From: Chara braunii
Lineage: Eukaryota; Streptophyta; Charophyceae; Charales; Characeae
Reading direction: 5' to 3'
Length of the DNA: 38,952 nt
NCBI GenBank assembly: GCA_003427395.1
Contig: BFEA01000524.1
Span: 94,268-133,219, forward strand
Under the pieces are notes generated by a model, which ran no database searches, was not told where the DNA came from, and saw only the letters and a program-made list of their open reading frames with translations. The translations under genes were made by a program, and so were the position numbers. The first letter of the stretch is position 1. Each line of letters opens with the position of its first letter. This document shows positions 8,745 to 17,916 of the stretch, one piece after another.

Positions 8745-8858
8745 ACAACCCAGTAGATTGCTAGGGGTGCTGATAAAAGCAGACACCGCTAGCAATCCCC
8801 AGGAGGCTCCATCTATTGGTGGGGAGCAGCACCTGCTGGAGATCGGGTCCAGCGTCCC
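8739..8858 (-). repeat. Retroposon 3' tail with hairpin, copy a
   Basis: A 120 bp segment next to poly(T), sharing GGCTCCATCTATTGGTGGGG, AGCAGCACCTGCTGG and GGGTCCAGCGTCCC with 14030-14152 and 18402-18519. A hairpin (arms 8756-8769 and 8784-8797: GATTGCTAG/CTAGCAATC, one mismatch, then GGTG/CACC) lies about 20 nt before the tail. It is interpreted as the 3' end of a LINE or a partner retroposon. Confidence 0.75.
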
Positions 8859-9608
8859 TGAACATTTAATCTGTTTGATTTACGAAATGAATTTGTGATG
8901 GAGGCAGGCAGCACTACACAGCACTCTGAGCTGCTTGCCTACCTGACAGCCTATGTCTGGCCTACCTTCGACATTCCATACATCAACTCTTGACATCATG
9001 TCGCTGTAGTTGTTGGCTGCCTACATGATGGATGTCGGTGGGAGCTAGTATCCTCTGGATTCTATCTGTTGTCTGAATTGCTGGAAGCTGATCCCATTAA
9101 CCAATGGTGTACTGCTTGTTGCCACTCATCCAGCATATCGCTTGTTGTCACAGATTTTGATGCTAGCCCTACCACTATATTGTGTACCCGTGCATGTAGG
9201 CAAGCAGACCTACCCGTTCCCCAACCCCCACCCTTGGAACTTGATACCTTGAATGAATAGCCTATCTACTGAGACGACTGCCCTGTCAGATGTTTGTAAG
9301 AGTGTCCTGGCTGCCAACAAAGACGACAAAGTCCTGTGTTTTTGTATTTGTAACGTGAGCCCTTGTGTTTGTAAGCAATCGGCATTTGTGCTTTCCCAGT
9401 CGTGCACTGATCTGTTCCCATTTTGCCCAATCTCCGCCTCAAATCAAGCTTTCTGCGGACGAACTTCCCTTGGCCGGCGGAGAGGGAGGAGAGAGAGGGG
9501 GGTTGAGCAGGGGGGGAGGAGGGGAGGGGGGGAATGCGGGGTCTGGGGCGGAGTGGAAATCTTCAAGAGGGGGGAAGTGGGATAGGAAGAAGGGCGGGGG
9601 GGGAGGGA
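8859..9608 (-). other. LINE1 3' region, no gene seen
   Basis: Between the tail and the end of LINE1 coding similarity. It includes a strongly G-rich stretch at about 9478-9610. No conserved frame was recognised. It is probably 3' UTR of LINE1 or unrelated insertion sequence. Confidence 0.5.
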
Positions 9609-10560
9609 TTAGCCGGATCTAGAATGGGACACCCAGGGTCTGGGAGGAGAACATTGTTGGCCTGGCCTGTGAATAACTTGAAAGTGGCGTCTCGGCAGTC
9701 TTTCCCATTGGTTTTCGGTCGAGAACCAGGGGTACCACTGGAGGATATTGTTGTCATCCAGGAAGCAGAGTCTTCTGTTTTTGTCAGTCCATGTTTCCAA
9801 GAATTCCTGAATGTGGTGTTTTTTCTTTGCTGGATCCAATTCAGTTTGCAGCAAGGACCGTAGTTCTTTCCGCGCCCCTTCCGTTCTTGTCGTGATTGTG
9901 TCGATCACCGAGGCTCTGGCTTGCATGAATCCAAATGTGCGTTGCTTCCTCTCGTGGGCACAACGCATTCTCCACGCCGCCATCAGAACTGTGAGCCTGG
10001 TATATGTGAAGAGGTTGATCATGAAGGGGGACCATTGGGTCTCTTGTGGCAGGGGTTCTCCGAGCAAGAGGGTGGCCACGTTCCATGGGAGATGTGTCCC
10101 TGTGAGATGGTGCCAAGCTGCATCCCACCAACTCCAAAGTTGAACCACCATTGAACAGTCCAATAAACAGTGTTCCAGGGTGGCTGTTTTCTTTGGGAAA
10201 GCTTGTGTGCAGTATGAGCACAAGGGGGACAATTCTCCCTTCTCTTCTAGATCCGTCCTTGCTGTTATCCAGTCTGGTGAGGGCAGACATCTGTGTATGA
10301 TTTGCCACTGCAGAGCTCTATGGTTGGTTGGATTAATATGTGAGTAGGCTGACCATCGGAAGTTTTGGAAGTCCTGTTTTTCCAAGGGGGAGTCTCTTTC
10401 CCATCATTTGATAATGTTATCCATGGCTGGACGGTGCTTGCGTGCCGCTCTATATCCTTTCTTTACTGTATATTGCCATGGGGACATTGCACTCGAGTCT
10501 CCCCAAGTCCATTCCCACTTAGCAAGGTCAAAAGGTAGCAGGTGGAGAGGGACGGTAGGT
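9609..10560 (-). pseudogene. LINE1 ORF2 C-terminus with zf-RVT zinc finger
   Basis: C-terminal part of an L1-type ORF2 protein. HRALQWQIIHRCLPSPDW leads into a zf-RVT type finger (LCSYCTQAFPKKTATLEHCLLDC), then WSWWDAAWHHLTG and MAAWRMRCAHERKQ. LINE2 has the same blocks in the same order (IHRCLPTPDW, ICTYCTGTSPRKRATLEHC, MAAWRMRCAYEHKQ), so both are one family. A frame change near 10500-10560 separates it from the upstream fragment. Where LINE2 has a stop after WWDAA, this copy has tryptophan. Confidence 0.85.
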
Positions 10561-11407
10561 TCGTATAAGAACAGACCTTGACGAGAGAAGATACTGGCCG
10601 TTGTGTATCCTGGTCCTCTTGTCTATGCAGCTGGGACCATCTTTCCCCCGGTAGGGCAGGATTATATGCCTCTAGTCTGACTTCGTTGTCCCCGGGTCGA
10701 GTGTGTTGTACTTTGTACACAGTCATGGGAATATGTATAGAGTCCAACCGGATGACCCAATCATCGCTTTTGAGTTTCGGGCCCTTTTTCAGAGCCAGCA
10801 GCCATTGCAGCGGTATGGCTTCCTGCAACTCAGCCAAGTCCTGGTCCATGTTTCTAATCGGGCTTGTATTTATTTGCAATATTTCTTTAGTTGTCCATCT
10901 CTTGGTCCTGTTGTCCCATAGGTCTCCAACCTTATAGATCCCTTTTTTAACCCACTGTCTCCACTTGGATCTTCCTTGGAGTGAGAAGGGAGAGCCCGAT
11001 GAATCGTTTATTTGAGGGTGACCAAACAACGGTTGACGCCATATCTCCTCCCATCTCGCTGGCGTGGGTATCTGATGCGGTCCCCTTTCCCTTCAGAGTT
11101 TGAGCATTGTTTGCCATAGCGGGTCTATCCGGAGGTCTTGTCTGGCCCTACCTGTTGGTGAGTCGTGTGTGGCCACAGTCGGTGTTGAAGGGATAGTCCA
11201 GTGGTTATTCGTTAACCATTGGAGCGGGTGAACCACATGATCGGGGTGGGAGGGGGGTGCCAGACAACCCAACTGTATCAATGCGAAGGGGGCCCATGGG
11301 ATGTTATTGCCTAAAAGAGGGCGAATGAGGAATTTGAAGATCGAAGCTTTTATCTCTTCTTCTGGGTCGATAATACCCAACCCCCCTTTGGATCTGGGTT
11401 GGACCAA
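10463..11407 (-). pseudogene. LINE1 ORF2 middle segment
   Basis: Region between RT and the zinc finger, in one frame but split by a TGA at 11093-11095 (KL*REG), where LINE2 reads LRLWRERG with tryptophan. It carries SKGGLGIIDPEEE (the conserved block after L1-type RTs), WEEIWRQPLFG (in the frame around 11050), SKWRQWVKKGIYKVGDLWD and LKSDDWVIRLD. No known catalytic domain is visible. The block is useful for family assignment, as it recurs in LINE2, LINE3 and LINE4. Confidence 0.8.
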
Positions 11408-11583
11408 GATGTCCCAGGCAACTCTTTTTATGGTCGAGTGTCATTGTGATTGTTTTTCCAGAGATAGGCGGTTGTCAATTGCTTTAGTTTAGATAATTGC
11501 TTTTGGTTGAGTGGCCAAAAAGCGACCTTGTACCATAAAGACGCAAAAATCGCATTGTTGATGGCCAACACCCTGCCCACTAA

Positions 11584-12973
11584 TCATGTGGGCTTGACAT
11601 CCCAATTAGCTAGCTTCAAAGTGGCCAGCTCCAGCAGTGCATTCCCATGGTCGGGCGGCGGGCCCAATGCTGTGATGTTTATTCCTAGCACCTGGATCGC
11701 AGTTTCTTTGGACTTCCAGACCACCGGGGGGTCAGAGGGCGGGGGGCCCGCTTGTGGATCCAACCACCATCCCTCTGTTTTTGTCCCTGAGTTGACTTTC
11801 ATATCTGCTGCGATTTCGAATGTGTGTATGGTCTGTGTCAGGGCCTGGAGACTCCTATGGTTAGCTCTGAAGAGCACTGTGAGGTCGTCAGCAAACAGAG
11901 ATGTAACAGGTGTGAGGTGGTAGGGTATTTCAGGCACCTGTAATCTTTGGATGTCAAGGTTTGGTCTGATCATTGCTGCTAGCGCTTCCATAACCAACAC
12001 AAAGAGCATCAGGGCGATCGGGTCCCCTTGTCTCACCGACCTCTGAAGGTGGAACGGTGAGGCTAAGTGGCCGTTGAGGGAGACATTGATTGAGGCTCTT
12101 TTGTGAAAGATGCTGATCCATTTACAAAACAATGGACCAAAGTTCATCTTTGTCAGACACATGTCAAGAAAGTCCCAATCCACATGGTCATAGGCCTTTT
12201 CAAAGTCTATAAAGAGTATGGTTGCTTCCACCCTCCTCTGCCTCGCGTACCTTATTGTCTCATTGACCAACAAGATACTGTCCTGGATGTTCCGGTAAGG
12301 CATGAAGCCTGATTGGTCCGGGTGTATGAGATGAGGGAGCAGGGGCAGCAATTTGTTGGCCCATGCCTTGGCCACAATTTTGTAGGGCACTGGCAGAAGG
12401 GTGATTGGGCGATAATTACGGACTTCTGATTTGTCGCCTTTTTTGTAGAGTAAGGTGGTCACCCCTTGGCTTATCATATCCCCAAACGTTTCCTCGTGGA
12501 AAACTGCATTAACGTAAAGCATGAAGTCTTCTTCCAGGGTTTCCCAGAAGTGAAGCCAGAATTCTTTTGGAAACGCGTCGATACCGGGTGTTTTTTCGTC
12601 ACCCATGTCCTGCAAGGCTTGAAGGGCTTCGTGACGAGAGATAGGCACCTCCAAGCTACTCCTTTGGGGCGTGGAGAGCAGCGAGGGGAGGGATGTCAGT
12701 AATGTGGTTCTTGCCTGCGTGAGGGTCTGTGGTTGTGTTTGGGTTGTTTGTGAAGTAAACAGATTGGTATAGGAAAGAGCAGCATACTCCACAATTTTGT
12801 ACGCATTTGTGGTCAGTGGTTGGTTTGCATCAAACGTATGCTTAAGGGATGGGACCATGCTTTGTCTACTATTAGCTTTGGCTTTGTTAAAGAAGGACTT
12901 GGTCATCCTTCCATTTGTAGCATCCTTCTTAATCCTAGCTTGGGTTCGCACCGTTACGGTATGCGACATTGCA
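11584..12973 (-). pseudogene. LINE1 reverse transcriptase domain
   Basis: RVT_1-type RT of a non-LTR retrotransposon. Motifs in order: EKTPGIDAFPKEFW, TLLYKKGDKSEVRNYRPITLL, HPDQSGFMPYRNIQD, LFIDFEKAYDHVDW, VRQGDPIALMLF and the catalytic FADD (about 11886-11900). The open frame continues about 10 codons past 12973 into repeat R1, so the N-terminal residues MPYGNFGRQAH belong to R1 antisense and not to the LINE. The AP endonuclease and ORF1 are absent, so the copy is 5'-truncated. The frame stops at 11584 and shifts before 11407. Confidence 0.92.
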
Positions 12974-13303
12974 TGAGCCTGGCGTCCGAAGTTCCCGTAC
13001 GGCAAGGTTTGTCCGCTTCCGCTTCCATCAGGGCTGGGAGGTTGGCCCAGCCTTGGTGCTTGTCACTGCTTCCTGGTCCAAGTTGCCCTCGATACTGGTA
13101 GGGTGATGGTCCTGAGTGCTGGTCACACTGAGGTAGGCTAGTAGGGACAGGGGGTGCGCTGGGAGTATTAACGTGGGGATGGGTAGGGTAGGTGGCCTAT
13201 CCTGTCAGAACAACCATTGGCTGCCGTTACTAGCAATCACCGTGGGTCTGGTCCTTGGCCTCTACCGAAAAAAAAAANNAAAAAAAAAAAAAAAAAAAAA
13301 AAA
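12974..13303 (+). repeat. Retroposon R1 copy 1, poly(A)-tailed
   Basis: About 294 bp from TGAGCCTGGCGTCCGAAG to CTTGGCCTCTAC, then poly(A) (13268-13303, containing two Ns). It matches 17587-17880 at high identity along the whole length, and both copies end in poly(A). No coding frame is shared. An internal hairpin GGCTGGG/CCCAGCC (about 13032-13053) is kept in both. It fits a SINE-like or other RNA-derived retroposon, although no clear A/B boxes are visible. It lies head-to-head with the truncated 5' end of LINE1. Confidence 0.8.
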
Positions 13304-13367
13304 GGAAAAAAAAAAGGAAAAAAGAAGAAATGAAATGAAAAGAAAAGAAACAAAACCTTCAGAATTC
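13304..13367 (+). repeat. A/G-rich low-complexity tract
   Basis: Poly(A) interrupted by G (GGAAAAAA, AAATG, AAAAG) after R1. Probably expanded or decayed tail sequence. Confidence 0.6.
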
Positions 13368-13380
13368 AGAATGTGCCGCC
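13368..13380 (+). repeat. Target-site duplication, left copy
   Basis: AGAATGTGCCGCC, repeated exactly at 13833-13845, on the other side of a 452 bp insertion. Confidence 0.85.
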
Positions 13381-13832
13381 TTTTTTATTGTCATTATAGT
13401 ATTACGCCGTAGCAGCCACATCCGTGCTCAAGCCTCCAACGAGGGAACATGCGGGAGCTGCACCCACCAGCAGGTGTGATACCTGCTACAGCAGGTGGGC
13501 AATACCGGCCAGGGGTCAGCCGGTAGCATCAGGACCGAGCTGCTTCGATGGGCCAGTCACTCTGCCTCCCCTCCGGTCCCCTACCCCTATGAACATCAGC
13601 AGTCTCTGCTCAATGCCACTGGGGGGGACCAACGGCATATCTCTAGGTGGCGGGTGCCAAGCTTGCCCAGGAAGGTGCATGAGGCCAATGGGGATTGAAC
13701 CCAAGACCTCCTGAATGCCACTTGCGTGCCTTACCAACTGAGCTAGGCCCAGATTTTTGACAGGTAATTGAATTGGTTGGGCTTAAAGAATTAGCCTTTT
13801 AAGAAAAAGAAAAAAAAAAAAAGAAAAAAAAA
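13381..13832 (+). mobile_element. 452 bp retroposon with TSD and antisense tRNA-like segment
   Basis: Flanked by the 13 bp duplication AGAATGTGCCGCC. The plus-strand end is A-rich (13801-13832) and abuts the right duplication, as in an L1-mobilised insertion in plus orientation. A tRNA-like segment with A and B boxes sits at about 13690-13752 on the minus strand. In a normal tRNA-SINE the tRNA head is at the 5' end in the same orientation as the tail, so this arrangement is odd. The other end (TTTTTTATTG, 13381-13390) gives a short A run on the minus strand, so a minus-strand SINE with extra sequence is the alternative. Confidence 0.7.
13690..13752 (-). other. tRNA-like segment (Pol III A and B boxes)
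   Basis: The minus strand contains TAGCTCAGTTGG (A box) and, about 33 nt later, GGTTCAATCCC (B box), the internal RNA polymerase III promoter of tRNA genes and tRNA-derived SINEs. Acceptor and anticodon stems pair poorly, so this is a tRNA-derived SINE head and not a functional tRNA gene. Confidence 0.75.
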
Positions 13833-13845
13833 AGAATGTGCCGCC
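13833..13845 (+). repeat. Target-site duplication, right copy
   Basis: Exact second copy of AGAATGTGCCGCC directly after the A-rich tail. Confidence 0.85.
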
Positions 13846-13990
13846 TCTTCAGGCTCCAATAGCCTGCTAGATAATCAAATAGAAACTAGCTGCACCAACT
13901 TTAAGACTCTCCAATACCAAACCATTTTAGATCCACCAGAGATAACGCGGATGGCGGGAAGGGGTCTGGGAACAGATCTGGAGATCTCTT

Positions 13991-14152
13991 CTTCTTTTTT
14001 TTTTTCTTTTTTTTTTTCTTTTTTTTTTTGTGAGAAAAACAGCTCGATCGGCTGCTAGGGGCGCTGGTACGAGCAGACATCCCTAGCAGTGTCGAGATGG
14101 CTCCATCTATTGGTGGGGAGCAGCACCTGCTGGAAAACGGGTCCAGCGTCCC
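13991..14152 (-). repeat. Poly(T) plus retroposon 3' tail with hairpin, copy b
   Basis: T-rich run 13991-14029 followed by a tail segment (14030-14152) sharing ATCTATTGGTGGGGAGCAGC and CTGGAAAACGGGTCCAGCG with copies a and c. The hairpin arms are CTGCTAGGG (14052-14060) and CCCTAGCAG (14081-14089), a perfect 9 bp match. The attached body to the right is not recognised. Confidence 0.75.
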
Positions 14153-14943
14153 TATGATGTACAATGTGAATCATACTGTAAGTCATGCTGTGAATCATGC
14201 TGTGACCCTTCATGTGGGCCATATCGTCCCATCAGTNTGATCGGTGAGTGCAAGATTATGAGTATCAATGTGCCTGAGGGGAGGNGGGCGGTAAGCTACC
14301 CAGCTCCCTGGCAGTTCAATCCTTGTAATCCTTGCAAAGCCCTTGTCTGTGCTATATCGTAACCGTTTACCGTATTGTACATTTCTCAACCTTATGAAAG
14401 CTGTGTCTGTGTTGTATGCCCGATCCTTGCAATCCGGTTACCGTATTGTGCATTTCTCATNCTTATAAANGCTGTGTCTGTGTTGTATGCCCCTCTGAGT
14501 CCCGGGGTAGCTCCCTGTCAGTTTATGTGCTATATGTGCTATATCATAGTCATATACAGTATTGTGCAATTCTCATCCGTATGAAGGCTGTGTCTGTGCT
14601 ATACTACCCGCTGGGTCCCTGTCTATTCCACCATGCCCTACCCCCATTGCCCATTCCCCCTGTTCGTGAGTCCTTACTCTTCCCCACTAAGGTCCTACCC
14701 TGCCAATAATCCTTGTCCCCTGCTCCTGTTCTAAAGTCTGGTATCCGTTGTAGGGCGCCTTCCAACAGTCCACATCTAGCAAGATCAGTGCTGGACTTGT
14801 ATTGATGATCTCATCGTCCTGTCGCCTGAAGAGGTTCCGTCGATCTGCATTCGTCCTTGGGGAGGATCCTGCTTGGCTGTCATTGATGATCGCATCGTCC
14901 TGTCGGCTGGAGATGTTCCATTCATCTGCATTCACCCTTGGGG
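14153..14943. repeat. Tandem-repeat region, no gene
   Basis: Short TGTGAATCATGC-type repeats (about 14163-14212). Three imperfect units around ACCGTATTGTACATTTCTCA and AAGGCTGTGTCTGTG (starting about 14368, 14439 and 14555). A duplicated ~81 bp unit, GATGATC...CATCGTCCTGTCG...CCTTGGGG (from 14801 and 14882), runs into the N gap. No protein similarity seen. Confidence 0.65.
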
Positions 14944-15203
14944 NNNNNNNNNNNNNNNNNNNNNNNNNNNNNNNNNNNNNNNNNNNNNNNNNNNNNNNNN
15001 NNNNNNNNNNNNNNNNNNNNNNNNNNNNNNNNNNNNNNNNNNNNNNNNNNNNNNNNNNNNNNNNNNNNNNNNNNNNNNNNNNNNNNNNNNNNNNNNNNNN
15101 NNNNNNNNNNNNNNNNNNNNNNNNNNNNNNNNNNNNNNNNNNNNNNNNNNNNNNNNNNNNNNNNNNNNNNNNNNNNNNNNNNNNNNNNNNNNNNNNNNNN
15201 NNN
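14944..15203. other. Assembly gap (260 N)
   Basis: Run of undetermined bases flanked by a tandem repeat on the left and poly(A) on the right, both common causes of gaps. Confidence 0.99.
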
Positions 15204-15350
15204 AAAAAAAAAAAAAACGTTTTGTTTTTTATCTCAAATTTGGTAACGAATTTCAATATGACCCTGAGGCAAAAGTGTTTCAGTTTATTTTTATGCATAA
15301 CATTTTTTTTTTCAGATTTTTTTGATTTTTTTGTTTTTTGTTTTTTTTTC
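15204..15350. repeat. Poly(A)/poly(T)-rich segment left of LINE2
   Basis: Poly(A) right after the gap, AT-rich sequence, then T-rich runs (about 15301-15350) that serve as the minus-strand poly(A) of LINE2. Confidence 0.7.
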
Positions 15351-15412
15351 TGTACGTACGGCCCGTACGACCACATGAGCCCGTACGTACGAACGGCCCG
15401 TATTCGTACGGG
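15351..15412. repeat. CGTACG-rich inverted-repeat cluster
   Basis: Sixty-two bases containing repeated GTACGTACG and CCCGTACG(A) blocks, for example GTACGTACGGCCCGTACGAC, then CCCGTACGTACGAACGGCC, then CGTATTCGTACGGG. The blocks are mutually inverted. The cluster lies between LINE2 coding similarity and its poly(A). Its origin is unknown. Confidence 0.75.
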
Positions 15413-16241
15413 GGTATGCACAGCTTCTGGGTAAGCATTCCCATTGTGGCTCCATGGCCAACCATTGCTTCCACCTCAGCTGGTTAGACTGAGTTAATTC
15501 ACACAGTCTCTCCGCGCTGTCCACCCAGACATTCCGAAAGTTATCAGCAAGCTCACGTCTTGCAGTTGGGTCTGGCTCTTTTTGGAGCATTGTTGAAAGA
15601 TCCTGCCAAGCCCCATGTGTGTTTACAGTGATCGTTTCTAGGATCGAGGCCCGAGCCTCTATATAGCCATATGTGTGTTGTTTATGCTCATATGCACATC
15701 TCATCCGCCAGGCAGCCATTAACATCGGCAGTCGCGTTACTTTTAGCAAGTTGAGACTGAAGGATGTCCACGTTGCCAATTGCGGGGGGTTTTCCCCCAG
15801 CAAGATGGTCTTAATGTCCCACGGCAAGTGGTTGCCTGTGAGATAATGTCATGCTGCATCCCACCATTGCCAAAGCTGGGCCACCATGGAGCAATCTAAC
15901 AGGCAGTGTTCAAGCGTAGCTCTTTTCCTAGGGGAAGTCCCAGTGCAGTAGGTGCAAATCGAAGAGAGCACACCCCTTTCTTCCAAGTTCGTGCGTGACA
16001 CAATCCAATCCGGGGTGGGTAGACACCTATGGATGATCTGCCATTGCAGGGCACGCAGGTTAGTTGGCCGAATAGTCGTGCAGGTTGCCCACCTTGGCAT
16101 GTTAAGGTGTCTCATGTCCAATGGCGAGTCTCTAGCCCACCTCTGCTTGATCTGTTCATTTATAGGTGCCGGTTTCCTTGCTGCTCTGTACCCAGCCTTA
16201 ACTGTGTACTGCCAGATCTGCAGCTTTGGGGAGCTCCCCAT
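15413..16241 (-). pseudogene. LINE2 ORF2 C-terminus with zf-RVT zinc finger
   Basis: Homologue of LINE1 9609-10560: WQYTVKAGYRAARKP, LRALQWQIIHRCLPTPDW, finger SICTYCTGTSPRKRATLEHCLLDCS, then WQWWDAA, a TGA stop (15849-15851) where LINE1 has tryptophan, and HYLTGNHLPWDIKTILLGE through MAAWRMRCAYEHKQ. The frame is otherwise continuous with the upstream segment (16317-16877). Similarity to LINE1 ends at about 15430, where the CGTACG cluster begins. Confidence 0.85.
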
Positions 16242-16316
16242 GTCCCATTCCCATTCCTGTGGGTCAAATGGCAGCTGAGACAGGGGGATCGCTGGCTCGT
16301 ATACATAGTGTCCCTC

Positions 16317-17161
16317 CTAGTTGTCACTGATGCCACATATGCGCACTAATCCATCAGTGGGAGCCTGTCGATCAAGATCATCTTGTCGGTCCAGCTTTGA
16401 CCACCTGTCGCCAGGGAGGTGTGGTCTGTACGCCTGCAGCGTCACCAAGTGCAAATTAACCTCCTCCACCTTGTACACCACCATCGGGATCGGCCAGTCT
16501 TCCGGTCGGACCACCCAGTCCCCTTGCTTTATGACCGGGCCCCTCTTTAGTTCACGGACCCATGCCAAGGGGACAGCCTCTTGAATCTCCCTCAGGCCAT
16601 CTGTAAGGTTTCTGACCCGACACATCCGTTGACGAAGCTCGTGGTCTGAAAGCCACGTACCATTGTGAACATTCCACAGATCAGCTAGCGTATAGATTCC
16701 TTTCCTTACCCACGGAAGCCATCTAGATCCAGTTTTCAGAGAAAAGGGATCACCCAAGCGATCCAGTATATAAGGATTCCCGAAGATGGGTTGTCTCCAT
16801 ATCTCTTCCCATCTCAGCGGAACTGGTTTTTGTGTTGGTCCTCTCTCCCTCCAAAGTCTGAGCATGTCTATCCACATTGGATCAGCCCTCAGGTCCCATT
16901 TAGCTGTGGATGCTGGCGTATCGTCCGTTCTGTTGCGGGAGGGTGCAGGGAGAGACCAGTGGTTGTTGATCTCAATGAAGCTCCTGGGCTGATGTCAAAC
17001 CAGTTCCAGAAGGTAATCAGATAGTCCCTTTTAAGTGGGACTTCCCCCTTTTCTCCACCTGGCCAAGATACATCCCCCAGTTTCTCCCCTGAGGTATCCC
17101 CCAGCCAGCTCATTCGGAATTTTGTACTTCTTTGTTTTATACCTTTTTTTAGCGTGAGCAT
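16317..17161 (-). pseudogene. LINE2 ORF2 middle segment (5'-truncated)
   Basis: Homologue of LINE1 10463-11407: INNHWSLPAPSRNRTDDTP, WDLRADPMWIDMLRLWRERG, RWEEIWRQPIFGNPYIL, GSRWLPWVRKGIYTLADLWN and KQGDWVVRPEDWPIP. A TAG at 16317-16319 interrupts the frame before the finger region, and a frame change lies near 16985. The RT domain is missing, so this copy is truncated upstream of about 17161. With only two in-frame stops after 16980 it is better preserved than LINE1 in this part. Confidence 0.85.
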
Positions 17162-17586
17162 TTTCAGTTCAGACTTGGTTCTGTTCCAATTTGTCCAGCT
17201 TGGCCTGTCATCTCTTCAACGAACACGTAGTTCCCTCTACATAGTACTGCACATATCTGGCCTTCGGGCACATATATCTCGCTATTCAGTTACACAGAGC
17301 ACACAGCCTTCGGGCAGACAAAAAACATGGCCCTATGGGCTCATACAAACATACATAGCCTCTGGGCATACACGCAACTACGATACCGGGCTGGGGGGGG
17401 TCTATCAGGTATATGACGGGGTCTACTCATGCATGGCTTAGCTCTAGGGTAGGGTAGGGATATAATTCCGCATACCCTTGGGTAGGTTAGGGGAAGGACG
17501 GTAGGATGTGTCCGTGGGCGTTGGCCTGCCTTGCTTAGGTAATCCTGTTCAGTAGACTCCCTGAATTGGGCCTGTAGAAGATTGTG
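17162..17586. other. Unassigned sequence with small hairpin repeats
   Basis: No gene seen. It holds four related short inverted repeats: GGCCTTCGGGC (17259-17270), GCCTTCGGGC (17306-17315), GCCCTATGGGC (17330-17340) and GCCTCTGGGC (17358-17367). They are embedded in CATA/ACACA-rich spacers, and two have TTCG loops. The rest, rich in TAGGGTAGGG-like text around 17440-17490, is unremarkable. Confidence 0.6.
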
Positions 17587-17916
17587 TGAGCCTGGCGTCC
17601 GAAGTTCCCGTACGGCAAGGTTCGTCCGCTTCCGCCGCCACTAGGGCTGGGGGGTTGTCCCAGCCTTGGTGCTTGTCACTGCTGTCTGGTCCAAGTTGCC
17701 CTCGATACTGATAGGGTGATGGTACTGAGTGCTGGTCACACTGAGGTAGGATAGTAGGGACAGGCGGTGCGCTGGGAATATTAACGTGGGGATGGGTTGG
17801 GTAGGTGGCCTACCCTGTCAGGACAACGATTGGCTGACGCTACCAGCAATCTCCGCGGGTCTGGTCCTTGGCCTCTACAACACCCTGGGCTTCAAAAAAA
17901 AAAAAAAAAAAAAAAA
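17587..17916 (+). repeat. Retroposon R1 copy 2, poly(A)-tailed
   Basis: Second copy of the ~295 bp repeat (see 12974-13303), TGAGCCTGGCG to GGCCTCTACA, then CACCCTGGGCTTC and poly(A) (17894-17916). The first base of similarity is the same in both copies, which suggests a full-length unit. Flanking sequences differ, so these are separate insertions. Confidence 0.8.

Noticed and set aside
8540-8898. Open frames through poly(T)/poly(A) (also 13901-14164, 20362-20583, 25793-26442)
   Set aside because: They encode only poly-Lys, poly-Phe or similar low-complexity products from homopolymers and microsatellites.
14687-15434. Open frames spanning the N gap
   Set aside because: The translation is mostly unknown residues; the known ends are tandem repeat and T-rich sequence.
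17259-17367. Possible CRISPR array (short repeats with spacers)
   Set aside because: Units are only about 11 bp, imperfect, unevenly spaced, and the context is eukaryotic retroposon DNA.
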